Numbered from the stretch's first letter, positions 41,887 to 50,316 are shown. The stretch is DNA of 64,000 nt from Zeimonas sp964538505 (GCA_964538505.1 CAZIDY010000006.1:68775-132774), one strand, 5' to 3'. Made by a program: numbers and translations. Notes: generated by a model not told the origin, from the sequence alone.

Positions 41887-44271
41887 GTGATCGACCGACG
41901 CGGTTTCGAAGCGTGGCTCTCGCACGCGGACACGCGAGTCGACAACGTCTATATGGCTGCGTTTGGAGCGCACGAACCGACCGCATGGCATTGGCCGATC
42001 ACGATCGCCACGCTGCCCGGTGATCCGCTCGGCAAACGACTCGCGGAGTTGCTGCCGAGCGACGAGACGGTCGCCCGCTTCGTGCAGGATCCCGCCGCTG
42101 CGTCCTCCATCGAGTTGCTCGCGCTCAGCGGTCCGCTGCCTCGTGCTCTCGCGCGCCTGAGCGATTCCGCCCCATCGCTGCACTGCGCGCTCGCCTTCGT
42201 CCTGGATACCGATCGCATCCCGCCATCGGAGTCGGCGCCGCTGCTGCACATGCTCGCCACCCGTCTGCAAGCGGGCGGCGTCGTTCTCACGCCGGGCGAA
42301 TCCGTCGAGCGGCTCGCCGACATGGTGCGGGCGCTGGTTTCGGAACTGCTCCGCGGACGCCCGCTCGATGTCGCGCTGAAGCAGTCGCTGAGCGCCGGCT
42401 CCATCGCATGGCTCGATCCGCGGCTGATTGCATCGAGCCAGCGCGCGGAGGCGGCACGCGCCGGGCCGCATGCCGGCGCACGACGGCCCCTGGAAAGCGC
42501 ACCTCCCCCCGAAGCGGCCGTCCCGCCTGCGCCTGCCCCTCCTCCCGCCGCCGCAACTCCGCCTGCGCCCGTTCCCGCTTCGCGCCGCGCAGACGACAGA
42601 CTCGCGCGCCATCTGCAGCAGCGCAGCCAGCGCCGGGTGAACGGCACATTCGAGGACATCCGCGACGGATACCTCGTCAGCGAAACGGTCCGCCTGCTCG
42701 TCCGCATCGGCGCCCCCGAAGCCGCCGACTGGGACAGCGCGCCCACGCCCTTCCCCGAGCACGAGCTGCCGAAGGATCGCGACGAGCACACGCTGCAGGT
42801 CGTCGTGCACGAACCGCAGCACTTCGAGGAACCGATGCTGCGCGAGATCGTGCTTCCGCGCGCGGGCCCGAGCAGCGAAGCCGAGTTCGTCTTTACGCCG
42901 CGCAGCGCAGGCGAGTTCGATGCACGCATCAGCGTGCTGCACAACGGCCGCGTGCTGCAGACTGCACGCCTGCGCACCCGCATGCTCGCGAAACGCAGCC
43001 AGCGCGCGACGAGCCACGGCGGCATCGCATTGCTCGACGAAACGCAGGTGCGCCACGACTGGTCCGATCTCGGCCGCCGGCGCCGCTTCGACCTCGCCAT
43101 GGTGCTGAACCACACGACCGACGGCCTGCCGCGGCTGACCGCAGTAGCCGAGCGACGTGCATGGGCCACCAGCCTCGAAGGCATCCGCGATCCGCTGCTG
43201 CAGCTGAACACCACGCTGTCGAGCGCGGCGCACAGCATCGCCGATCACGCCGACGGACTCGACCAGGGCGAAAACCCGCAACTGCTCGTACGGCTCGCGC
43301 GCATCGGCGCCGATCTCTACTCGGCGCTGTTCCTCGATCAGCTCGTCGAGCTCACCGCGGGTGGCTTCGATCCGCGCGCCGACACGCTCACGCACATCCA
43401 GGTGGTAAGCGCGCGCGCCGACGCCGTCGTTCCGATCGAGTTCTTCTACGACTATCCGCCGCCGTCCGCCGACGCAAAGCGCGTCTGCCCCGGGCATCGG
43501 GAAGCGTTGCGCAACGGCCGCTGCCCGTCGGACTGCGCAGGACGCGCCGACCCCGCTGCGCACGTCTGCCCGATGGGCTTCTGGGGGATGCGCAAGGTCA
43601 TCGAACGACACGTCTACAGCCCGCGACTCGGCAGGCCCGACGACGCAGAGCTCGTGATCCAGGCCGAGCCCGCCGCCGGACGTGATCGCATCGAGCTCGG
43701 CGATTGCGCCGTGCTCGGCTTCAGCACGCAGGTGCCGAAGACCTCGAGCGCGCCGCTGCTCGAGCTGCTGTCGCCGCGCTTCGCCGACGCAACACTCGAG
43801 GCCGCCGACTGGAACGCGTGGAAGCAGGCGATCGGCCAGCATAAGCCGGCGCTACTCGTCGCCTTTCCACACAACGAGGGAAAGCAGCAGGACATCCGGC
43901 TCGAGATCGGCGGCGACTTCCTGTCGACGCTCCGACTGCCGCGCGACTACGTGCGCCCCGAGGGCGCACCGCCGCCCCTCGTGTTCCTGCTCGGCTGCGA
44001 CGTTGCCGGAACGATGGAGGCGTTCTCGAATCACATCCGCTACTTCCGCCAGGCGGGCGCGGCCGCGGTGATCTCGACGACCGCCACCGTGTTCGGCGAG
44101 CACGCGGTCACCGTCGGGTCGAAGATCCTCGAGCGCCTGTTGCGCGCTGGCGGCGAGGACGCCGACCAGCTCGGCGAGCTGATCCTCGATGCGCGTCGCG
44201 AAGCGATGCTCGACAGCCTGCCGATGGCACTGTGCATCGTCGCCTTCGGCGATGCCGACTGGAGGCTCTGA
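41887..44271 (+). CDS. CHAT-type caspase-like protease with Cys-rich knuckle
   Basis: A 794-residue protein starting at GTG. Residues 1-180 form an unrecognised alpha/beta domain; 200-232 is a Pro/Ala linker; about 250-365 looks like a beta-sandwich (VNGTFEDIRDGYLVSETVRL to HNGRVLQTARL). The C-terminal part resembles the caspase-related CHAT fold: His in LLVAFPHNEG (His662) and Cys in PLVFLLGCDVAGTM (Cys704), followed by RQAGAAAVISTTATVFGEHA. A knuckle of Cys534, His537, Cys546, Cys550 and Cys561 precedes FWGMRKVIERH and may bind zinc. CHAT proteases act in defence and cell-death systems by cleaving a partner. The substrate here could be the adjoining patatin or a host protein; that is inference. 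Confidence 0.75.
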   Translation: MIDRRGFEAWLSHADTRVDNVYMAAFGAHEPTAWHWPITIATLPGDPLGKRLAELLPSDETVARFVQDPAAASSIELLALSGPLPRALARLSDSAPSLHCALAFVLDTDRIPPSESAPLLHMLATRLQAGGVVLTPGESVERLADMVRALVSELLRGRPLDVALKQSLSAGSIAWLDPRLIASSQRAEAARAGPHAGARRPLESAPPPEAAVPPAPAPPPAAATPPAPVPASRRADDRLARHLQQRSQRRVNGTFEDIRDGYLVSETVRLLVRIGAPEAADWDSAPTPFPEHELPKDRDEHTLQVVVHEPQHFEEPMLREIVLPRAGPSSEAEFVFTPRSAGEFDARISVLHNGRVLQTARLRTRMLAKRSQRATSHGGIALLDETQVRHDWSDLGRRRRFDLAMVLNHTTDGLPRLTAVAERRAWATSLEGIRDPLLQLNTTLSSAAHSIADHADGLDQGENPQLLVRLARIGADLYSALFLDQLVELTAGGFDPRADTLTHIQVVSARADAVVPIEFFYDYPPPSADAKRVCPGHREALRNGRCPSDCAGRADPAAHVCPMGFWGMRKVIERHVYSPRLGRPDDAELVIQAEPAAGRDRIELGDCAVLGFSTQVPKTSSAPLLELLSPRFADATLEAADWNAWKQAIGQHKPALLVAFPHNEGKQQDIRLEIGGDFLSTLRLPRDYVRPEGAPPPLVFLLGCDVAGTMEAFSNHIRYFRQAGAAAVISTTATVFGEHAVTVGSKILERLLRAGGEDADQLGELILDARREAMLDSLPMALCIVAFGDADWRL

Positions 44272-44278
44272 GACGACC

Positions 44279-45403
44279 ATGTCGATCGACACGAAGCCCA
44301 GCGGCTTCTTCCGCATCCGGATGCTGCCGGCGCTGCACGGCGACTGCCTTTGGGTCGAGTACGGCACGGGCAAGCGCACGCGACGCATGCTGATCGACGG
44401 CGGACCGATCGGCGCATGGAAAGCGCTCGAGTCGCAGGTGCGCTCGCTGCCGGCGGGCGATGCACGCATCGAGCTCGTCGTGCTCACGCACGTCGACACC
44501 GACCACGTCGACGGGCTGGTGCGGCTGTTCGCCGAGCCGCCGCCGTGGCCCTTCGTCGTGCGCGACGTCTGGTTCAACGGATGGCGACACCTCGAGCAGG
44601 CGCACGGGCTGCTCGGCGGACGGCAGGGCGAGTTCTTCAGCGCGCTGCTCGCGCAGCGCCTCGATGCCGATCGCTGGAATCGCGCCTTCGACGGCGGTCC
44701 GGTCGTCGTTCTCGACGACGCGCCGCTGCCGCGCGTGGAGTTGCCCGGTGGCCTGTCGTTGACGCTGCTCTCGCCCACGCCGCAGAAACTCGACCGGATG
44801 CGCAAGGCGTGGAAGAAGGACATGCGCGACTTCGACGCCGGCGACCTCGAAACCGCCTGGCAGGTGCTCTCGGGCCGCAAGCAGTACCTTCCAACCGACG
44901 GCCTGCTCGGCAGCACACCCGAACTCGACGAGCTGCTCGAGAAGCAGTCGCGACCCGACAACACGGCGGCGAATGGGTCGAGCATCGCGTTTCTCGCCGA
45001 GCACGCCGACAGCAGCAGGAGCTGCCTCTTCCTCGCCGACGCACATCCCGATGCCCTGTGCGCATCGCTGCGCCGGCTGCTCGACGAACGCGGCGAGGAC
45101 GTGTTGCGCGTCGACGCAGTGAAGGTCTCGCACCACGGCAGCAAGGCGAACCTGACCGACGAGCTGATGTCGCTCGTGCACGCGCCGCGCTTCCTCGTCA
45201 GCACGAACGGCGGCATCTTCAGGCACCCCGACGAGGAAGCGCTGCAGCGGATCGTCGCGCGCTCGTCGGTGCAGCCGCCGGTGCTCGTCTTCAACTATCG
45301 GTGCGCGACGAACGAGGCGTGGGGCGACGCAGAGCTGCAGAGCGAGCTCGGCTTCGAGGCGGTGTTCCCCGACGAGGACGACGGCATCGTCGTCGAGCTG
45401 TAA
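44279..45403 (+). CDS. ComEC-like metallo-beta-lactamase-fold protein
   Basis: A 374-residue soluble MBL protein. The start IRMLPALHGDCLWVEYG and RMLIDGGP match the ComEC/Rec2-type MBL domain. Metal ligands are LTHVDTDHVDG (His71, Asp73, Asp75, His76), LFLADAHPD and VSHHGSKANL. No membrane segments are present, so it is not a DNA-uptake ComEC. MBL proteins of this type accompany protease and nuclease modules in predicted conflict systems, as hydrolases of nucleic acids or nucleotides. It ends the patatin-CHAT-MBL unit. Confidence 0.85.
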   Translation: MSIDTKPSGFFRIRMLPALHGDCLWVEYGTGKRTRRMLIDGGPIGAWKALESQVRSLPAGDARIELVVLTHVDTDHVDGLVRLFAEPPPWPFVVRDVWFNGWRHLEQAHGLLGGRQGEFFSALLAQRLDADRWNRAFDGGPVVVLDDAPLPRVELPGGLSLTLLSPTPQKLDRMRKAWKKDMRDFDAGDLETAWQVLSGRKQYLPTDGLLGSTPELDELLEKQSRPDNTAANGSSIAFLAEHADSSRSCLFLADAHPDALCASLRRLLDERGEDVLRVDAVKVSHHGSKANLTDELMSLVHAPRFLVSTNGGIFRHPDEEALQRIVARSSVQPPVLVFNYRCATNEAWGDAELQSELGFEAVFPDEDDGIVVEL

Positions 45404-45558
45404 GCAGCGCCTGCGAGGCACTCGGTCGCCAGAACGCGCTGCGGCTTCCGAGCGGCGCGGGGCAAGGCTTCCCAGCAGCGCCGCGCCAAGCCTCTGGCAA
45501 CCAGAAGCGCGCTGCCACGCCCCGCTGAACACGCTTGCACACCGTTTCGCTGCGAAAC

Positions 45559-45604
45559 ACAGCGTTCTCTGCCGGGCAGCCGTTTGAACGATCAAGAACG
45601 CTGT
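45559..45604 (+). terminator. Inverted repeat, possible terminator of the patatin-CHAT-MBL unit
   Basis: ACAGCGTTCT (45559-45568) and AGAACGCTGT (45595-45604) are perfect inverted copies 26 bases apart, followed by CTTTTGC. The stem is good but the T-run is short and the loop long. The whole 45404-45671 stretch holds no gene that I can see, only short repeated pieces such as CCAGAA(G)CGCGCTGC, twice near 45432 and 45504. Confidence 0.4.
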
Positions 45605-45671
45605 CTTTTGCAGCGTTCGACGCTCTCGCGCGTTCGATCTTTCGGATAAGTCACACTGCCGTGGCGTCTGG

Positions 45672-45696
45672 TATTACCATGCTGGTTTCGGTAATA
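45672..45696 (+). promoter_or_regulatory. Palindromic operator of the AbrB/PIN module
   Basis: TATTACC (45672-45678) and GGTAATA (45690-45696) form a perfect inverted repeat with an 11-base spacer, 12 bases before the antitoxin ATG. TAATAT at its right end may be the -10 box. Position and symmetry fit autoregulation by the AbrB-type antitoxin. Confidence 0.65.
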
Positions 45697-45708
45697 TACG
45701 CGCACGAC

Positions 45709-45942
45709 ATGTCGACGACGATGACTTCCAAGGGCCAGATCACGATTCCGAAACACATTCGGGAAGCGCTGCGCCTGGAGCCCGGCACACGAGTAGAGTT
45801 CGGCGTCGACGATCAGGGGCGGGTCGTGATCCATCCGGCCCGGGTAGCACCCAAGTCCGACGACCGCTTCGAAGCAGCTCGCGGCCAGGCAAGCATCCGC
45901 TGGCGGACCGAGGACCTCATGCAGCTGCTGCGCGACGACTGA
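45709..45942 (+). CDS. AbrB/MazE-type antitoxin
   Basis: A 77-residue swapped-hairpin AbrB protein: TMTSKGQITIPKHIREALRLEPGTRVEFGVDDQGRVVI is the full DNA-binding domain. The C-terminal tail (RGQASIRWRTEDLMQLLRDD) is the part that would bind the toxin. The start at 45709 fits the operator just upstream; a longer in-frame start would read through the operator. It overlaps the toxin gene by one base (TGATG). Confidence 0.92.
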   Translation: MSTTMTSKGQITIPKHIREALRLEPGTRVEFGVDDQGRVVIHPARVAPKSDDRFEAARGQASIRWRTEDLMQLLRDD

Positions 45943-46349
45943 TGATCCTCGTCGACACGAACGTACTCGTCGACGTATTCCAGAACGACCCCGAATGGGC
46001 CGATTGGTCGATCGCACAGCTGCGGGCGCAGGCACAGATCCACGAGTTGGCGATCAACGCTGTCGTATATGCGGAGCTGTCCGCAGCGTTCGAGCGCTAC
46101 GAGGAGCTGGACGAAGCGATCACCGGACTGGACCTGGTGCTGCTCGAAATCCCCCGGCCCGCTCTATTCCTCGCAGGGAAGGCGTTTGTTCGCTATCGCA
46201 AGGCGGGAGGGTCGAAATCGAACGTACTGCCGGACTTCCTGATAGGAGCGCATGCGGCCGTCGAAAAAATGCCGTTGCTCACGCGTGACGTACGGCGGTA
46301 TCGCAGATGGTTCCCTGGCGTGACACTCGTGTCGCCGCGGATGGGATAA
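45942..46349 (+). CDS. PIN-domain toxin (VapC family)
   Basis: A 135-residue PIN ribonuclease. Metal-binding acids: MILVDTNVLVDVF at the start, YAELSAAFERYEEL in the middle, and LPDFLIGAHAAVEKMPLLTRDVRRYRRWFP at the end. The pairing with an AbrB-type antitoxin is a common VapBC variant. It is unlike the PIN protein at 12208, so the two modules are not recent duplicates. Confidence 0.92.
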   Translation: MILVDTNVLVDVFQNDPEWADWSIAQLRAQAQIHELAINAVVYAELSAAFERYEELDEAITGLDLVLLEIPRPALFLAGKAFVRYRKAGGSKSNVLPDFLIGAHAAVEKMPLLTRDVRRYRRWFPGVTLVSPRMG

Positions 46350-46377
46350 CACGAACCACGCAGCGGATAGCTGTCCC

Positions 46378-47196
46378 TCACCCCGCACGCGCCCGAACTG
46401 CCAGGCTCTGCGTCGCGCGCCCGACCAGCCCGTTCCCGTCGTAGAGCGCCGACTCGGACAAGCCACCGCCTTCCATACCCAGCGCCGTTCGCGCATCGAG
46501 CAGCATCCACTCGCCGACCGGCCGGCGCAGCAGGTTGATCGTCAGATCGAAGTTCACGAAGGTGAAGCGCTCGTAGTCGAGTACGGCACTGATGCCGTTG
46601 CCCGAATCCGCAACGACCGCGATGCGCTGGTACGGGCTCGGTACTTCGCCTTCGACCAACGGGTACCGCATCCGGAACCAGACCGCACACGGCCCGTTCC
46701 AGAAACGCCCCTGCGCAATCCGCGTCTCGACGAAGTCGGCATAGCCAACCGCCCGACCGGCGAAGGGGAAAGCCACCGGCGGCGATTCCTCGGGCGACAG
46801 TGGTGCCATCGGCAACGGATGCCCGGAAAGCGCATCCGGCAGCTCGATCGGCGACTCGCGCTGCGCGAGCGCAGTGAAACGCGCGACCTCCTTGCCGCCC
46901 GACAACAGCTGCGCCGAGAAGTGCGCGGCGTTGCGACCGACGTAGTCCGCCGTCACCTCGACGACCAGATCGCCGATCGGCACCGGGCGCAGCAGGTTCG
47001 CCGTGAGGCGGGCGATGTGCGTCAACCGATGCTCGCTCGCTACCCGCTCGATCGCGCGACAGACGAGCGCGACCGGCGGGCCCGCATGCTGGTGCGCCGG
47101 GTCCCACGGCCCGCGCGTCAGCGTGCTCGCACGAAAGCCGCCGGAATCGAGCGCGACGTACGCGGCGGCGGGAAGCTCGGGTTGCGGTTGGGTCAC
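46378..47196 (-). CDS. Acyl-CoA thioesterase-family protein (double hot-dog)
   Basis: A 272-residue TesB-like thioesterase (4HBT_3 type). The first hot-dog has STLTRGPWDPAHQHAGPPVALVCRAIERV, the second FTFVNFDLTINLLRRPVGEWMLLDARTALG and then GGGLSESALYDGNGLVGRATQSLAVR, with the Asp/Ser positions of the family. The start GTG 47196 fits the conserved beginning; longer frames add unrelated residues. It is divergent from the SnoaL-like gene with a 42-base gap. The acyl chain preference is unknown. Confidence 0.85.
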   Translation of the reverse strand: MTQPQPELPAAAYVALDSGGFRASTLTRGPWDPAHQHAGPPVALVCRAIERVASEHRLTHIARLTANLLRPVPIGDLVVEVTADYVGRNAAHFSAQLLSGGKEVARFTALAQRESPIELPDALSGHPLPMAPLSPEESPPVAFPFAGRAVGYADFVETRIAQGRFWNGPCAVWFRMRYPLVEGEVPSPYQRIAVVADSGNGISAVLDYERFTFVNFDLTINLLRRPVGEWMLLDARTALGMEGGGLSESALYDGNGLVGRATQSLAVRARAG

Positions 47197-47238
47197 GGCT
47201 TCAACAGAATGGGCCAACAAATCACGAAGAGGTGCACG

Positions 47239-47667
47239 GTGAACATCGATCGCTTCATGCAAGGATACAAGGCCGCCTGGGAGCAGCGCGACGAATCGAT
47301 GTTCTGCGCGCTCTTCGCGCCCGACGGCGAATACCGCAACACGCCCTTCGCCGTGCAGCGCGGCCATGCGCAGCTCGCCGAATACTGGAAACGCGTAAAG
47401 CTGCAGGAAGACGTGCACGTCGACTACGAGGTGCTGGTAACCACCGCCCACGGCGGCATCGCACACTGGCACGTCAACTATCGAGTCGCCTCGGAAGAAC
47501 TGTTCCGGATCTGGGCGCAATCCACCGGAACGAATCTCGTGGCACGCAAGCCGGGCGACCCGCTGCCGCGCATGGTGCTCGACGGCATGCTGAAGGCCGA
47601 GTTCGACGACAACGGACTGTGCACGAACTGCGCGATCTGGTGGCACAGCCTGCCGCAGCAGCCGTAA
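47239..47667 (+). CDS. SnoaL/NTF2-like fold protein
   Basis: A 142-residue alpha+beta-barrel protein: FMQGYKAAWEQRDESMFCALFAPDGEYRNTPF is the usual SnoaL-like opening and EYWKRVKLQEDVHVDYEVL the second strand region. It starts at GTG 47239 behind AGAGG. Such proteins are isomerases, hydrolases or ligand binders; no active-site set can be assigned. Convergent with terC. Confidence 0.82.
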   Translation: MNIDRFMQGYKAAWEQRDESMFCALFAPDGEYRNTPFAVQRGHAQLAEYWKRVKLQEDVHVDYEVLVTTAHGGIAHWHVNYRVASEELFRIWAQSTGTNLVARKPGDPLPRMVLDGMLKAEFDDNGLCTNCAIWWHSLPQQP

Positions 47668-47682
47668 CCGGCCTGCCCCGAC

Positions 47683-48702
47683 TCAACGCGTCGGCGCCTC
47701 CGGTTCCCTGCGCTTCGCGCGGAAAGGATACGCACTGCCGGGCTTGCCCCGGGGCGGTATCCAGATCGACAGCAGCATAGTCGCCGCGAGCACCGCAACG
47801 GTGACCCCGAGCGACCAGACTACCGGGATCTTGTAGACGTCGATCAGCAGCATCTTCGTGCCGATGAAGACGAGCACGATCGCCAGCCCGTAGGTCAGCA
47901 GATGGAAGCGCTCCTGCACGCCGGCGAGCAGGAAGTACATCGCCCGCAGCCCGAGGATCGCGAACACGTTCGAGGTCAGCACGATGAACGGATCGAGTGT
48001 GATCGCGAAGATCGCCGGAATCGAATCGACCGCGAACACGACGTCGACGATGCCGATCAGCAGGATCACGACGAACAATGGCGTTGCCATCCGCACACCG
48101 TCGACGCGGGTGAAGAAGCGCTCGCCGTCGTAGTTCGGCGAGACCTTCATGTGCCGGTTGATCCAGCGCAGCACCGGGTTCGACTCGAGGTCGGGTTCCT
48201 TGCCGGCGGCCCACCACATCTTGAAGCCGGTGAAGACGAGGAAGGCGCCGAACAGGTAGAGCACCCAGTGGAAACGCACGATGAGCCAGGCGCCGAGCAG
48301 GATCATCACCGCACGCAGCACGAGCGCGCCGAGGATGCCGATCATCAGCACGCGCTTCTGGAACTCGGCCGGCACGGCGAAGTACGTGAACACCATCAGA
48401 AACACGAAGATGTTGTCGACGGCGAGCGCCTTCTCCACCAGGTAGCCGGTGACGAACTCGAGTGCCTTGTCGTTCGCCAGCGCCCGTGCGGCCGGGTCGT
48501 CCGACGGGCCGCCGAGGTACCACCACAGCCAGCCGACGAACACGAAGGACACCGCGACCCAGACCAGCGACCAGATGGTCGCCTCCTTGATCGAGACGGC
48601 GTGTGCGCCCTGGCCGCGCATCGCGAGGAAGTCGACGACCAGCGCGATCGCGACGAAGGCTGCAAACAGCGACCACATCAGCGGAGTGCCGATGCTCATC
48701 AT
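47683..48702 (-). CDS. TerC/Alx-family integral membrane protein, likely Mn2+ exporter
   Basis: A 339-residue membrane protein with about nine segments. TerC hallmarks: GYLVEKALAVDNIFVFLMVFTYFAVP near the start and VFAVDSIPAIFAITLDPFIVLTSNVFAILGLRAMYFLL later, the two acidic DN/DS motifs that bind metal. C-terminus is short and basic. The Alx branch exports manganese, and a probable yybP-ykoY Mn2+ riboswitch lies in its leader, which supports that role. Two ATG codons are in tandem (48702, 48699). Confidence 0.93.
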   Translation of the reverse strand: MMSIGTPLMWSLFAAFVAIALVVDFLAMRGQGAHAVSIKEATIWSLVWVAVSFVFVGWLWWYLGGPSDDPAARALANDKALEFVTGYLVEKALAVDNIFVFLMVFTYFAVPAEFQKRVLMIGILGALVLRAVMILLGAWLIVRFHWVLYLFGAFLVFTGFKMWWAAGKEPDLESNPVLRWINRHMKVSPNYDGERFFTRVDGVRMATPLFVVILLIGIVDVVFAVDSIPAIFAITLDPFIVLTSNVFAILGLRAMYFLLAGVQERFHLLTYGLAIVLVFIGTKMLLIDVYKIPVVWSLGVTVAVLAATMLLSIWIPPRGKPGSAYPFRAKRREPEAPTR

Positions 48703-48796
48703 GGGGAGTGCCTCTTCGGCCCGACTGGCGAGGACGGGCAGGACGTTGAACAGGCGCCGTCATCGGTCTTGCCGACCGGCGCCGTTCTGCGCGCCG

Positions 48797-48900
48797 GCCT
48801 GCGGCACCGGGATGCAATCGATCGCCGCCGCGACCGGATCCGTATTGACGATGCCGCAGCACGGGACGAGCCCGTGCGCTACTCCCCTCTGGAGGCAGGC
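48797..48900 (-). promoter_or_regulatory. Probable yybP-ykoY Mn2+ riboswitch before terC
   Basis: The minus-strand RNA begins GCCTGC, which pairs with GCAGGC (48802-48797) as P1. The conserved loop GGGGAGTAGC (48887-48878) is present, followed by a perfect hairpin GCACGGG/CCCGTGC and CGTCAATACG (48850-48841), as in known Mn2+ aptamers. The second loop (GATTGCATCC) is less typical. A TTGACA (48932-48927) just upstream could be the -35 box, with a weak -10. The rest of the leader (48703-48796) contains a GGCGCC-bounded hairpin; 48933-49129 shows no gene. Confidence 0.7.
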
Positions 48901-49129
48901 GGATTGGAACAGCGCGGCTGCGCCGCTGTCAAAGGAAGTCCGACAGAGCGTGGGGCGATACGCGTCCGCGCCCTCTCCCGGTACAGCACGAAAAGACCGG
49001 CGGCGACAAGCAGTGCGATCCCGCTCCTGCCGCCTTCGCGCAGCGCACGGATTGAGCCACATCATTTCGCCGGCAGCCGGGCGGCGTGATCCTCGACGGC
49101 TCGTTCCCGCAAACCTTCAGGAGAAGAAC

Positions 49130-49513
49130 ATGAGCGCGCTCGACGCCACCACCCGCGAACTGCTCGAGAAAGCCGAGTTCATCGCCATGGTCACGCAAGG
49201 TCCCGACGGCCCGCACCTGGTCGGCAACTGGGGCGACTACGCACGCCGGATCGGCATCGACGACGATCGCATCGTGCTCCCCGCCGGTCACTACGAGCGA
49301 ACGGAGAAGAACCTGAAGCGCGACAGCCGCATCCAGCTGATGGTGGCCTCGCGCGCCGTCCGCGGCTCGCGCGGCCCCGGGCAGGGCGGCGTGATCCACG
49401 GCAAGGGCAGCGTACAGGCCGACGGCGAGCTCGCCGCGCGCGCCAAAGCCGCATTCCCGTGGGCACGCGGCGCGCTGGTGATCGAAATCGAGCGCTGCGA
49501 GATGCAGCTGTAA
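49130..49513 (+). CDS. Pyridoxamine 5'-phosphate oxidase-family protein
   Basis: A 127-residue split-barrel flavin-binding protein. KAEFIAMVTQGPDGPHLVGNWGDYA is the first strand pair and RIVLPAGHYERTEKNLKRDSRIQLMVASRAV the FMN-contacting region; it ends VIEIERCEMQL. Small PPOX proteins bind FMN, F420 or heme; the ligand is not clear. AGGAGAAG precedes the ATG. Confidence 0.88.
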   Translation: MSALDATTRELLEKAEFIAMVTQGPDGPHLVGNWGDYARRIGIDDDRIVLPAGHYERTEKNLKRDSRIQLMVASRAVRGSRGPGQGGVIHGKGSVQADGELAARAKAAFPWARGALVIEIERCEMQL

Positions 49514-49514
49514 G

Positions 49515-49763
49515 GGCGCTCTCGACAACCTCGAGTCGGCCGATGTCGTCACCGCGAACGGCGAACGCGTACACGCCAGCGAGACGGAGAATGCGGATCT
49601 CTTCTGGGCGCTTCGCGGAGGCGGGGGTCATTTCGGCGCGGTGACGCGCTTCGCATTCCGGCTGCATGAAGTCGGGCCGGAGCTGCTCAGCGGACTGATC
49701 TTCTATCCGATCGCCGAAGCGAAGACGGTGCTGCGCGCATGTCTCGTCTCCTCGCTCCATTAA
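49515..49763 (+). pseudogene. Remnant of a BBE-type FAD-linked oxidase
   Basis: Reading from 49515 the frame encodes LDNLESADVVTANGERVHAS, ENADLFWALRGGGGHFGAVT and RFAFRLHEVGPELLSGLIFY before drifting to a stop (TAA 49761). This is the middle of the FAD_binding_4 domain of berberine-bridge-like oxidases (the GGGG-x-FG-x-VT element is diagnostic). There is no start codon region, no N-terminal FAD-attachment His and no C-terminal half. It begins right after the PPOX stop, so a deletion probably joined the two. The following 49764-49922 holds nothing else that I recognise. Confidence 0.75.
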
Positions 49764-49922
49764 CTCCAGTGCCTGCTCCGCTACCGGAATAGAGAACACG
49801 CTCGCATGCAAGGGGATGATCCTGACGCAGCAGGCAACGACAGCCCGTGTACTCTATGGCCCGCGGCACCGACGCACCCGGAGCCGGTCCCTCGTCCCCC
49901 TTTTTTTCCCTGGAGAGATCGA

Positions 49923-50234
49923 ATGGAGAAGTACGTCGCGGATATCGGGAAGTACACGTCGAAAGTGAACGAGAGTGCAGTCGCAGCGATCGTGAAGTAC
50001 TGCGGCATCGCGCTGCGAAATGCCGACTCCGCGCTCGTTGCTGCAACGAGCGCCAGCGAACTGGCGACGGTTCGCGACGGCTTCGCGGCAAAGAAACTGG
50101 GCCTGGCCGCCGACGCAGCCGACGCCGCCCTCCAGCGCGTCATGGAGAAGATGAAAGGCGAGTCGCGCAAGAGCCGCGTCACCGTCTACTACCTGCTCGC
50201 CGAAGACACGGGCACGCTCGACAAGCTCGCCTGA
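49923..50234 (+). CDS. DUF2853 family protein
   Basis: A 103-residue acidic helical protein that matches the DUF2853 pattern: YVADIGKYTSKVNESAVAAIVKYCGIALRNADSALVAATSASELATVRDGFAAKKLGL and ending VTVYYLLAEDTGTLDKL. Function unknown. The start follows a TGGAGAG site at 49911. A longer upstream frame adds a Pro-rich stretch and is unlikely. Confidence 0.85.
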   Translation: MEKYVADIGKYTSKVNESAVAAIVKYCGIALRNADSALVAATSASELATVRDGFAAKKLGLAADAADAALQRVMEKMKGESRKSRVTVYYLLAEDTGTLDKLA

Positions 50235-50316
50235 GCGACGCACCGATGAGGGCAGCGTCGCCGGCCATCGGTGACGCTGCCCGCCAGTGACAGGGCGGCC
50301 AGTGGCTCGCCCATGG

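Noticed and set aside
44279..45403. ComEC competence protein
   Set aside because: It has only the soluble MBL domain and no membrane channel or OB domain.
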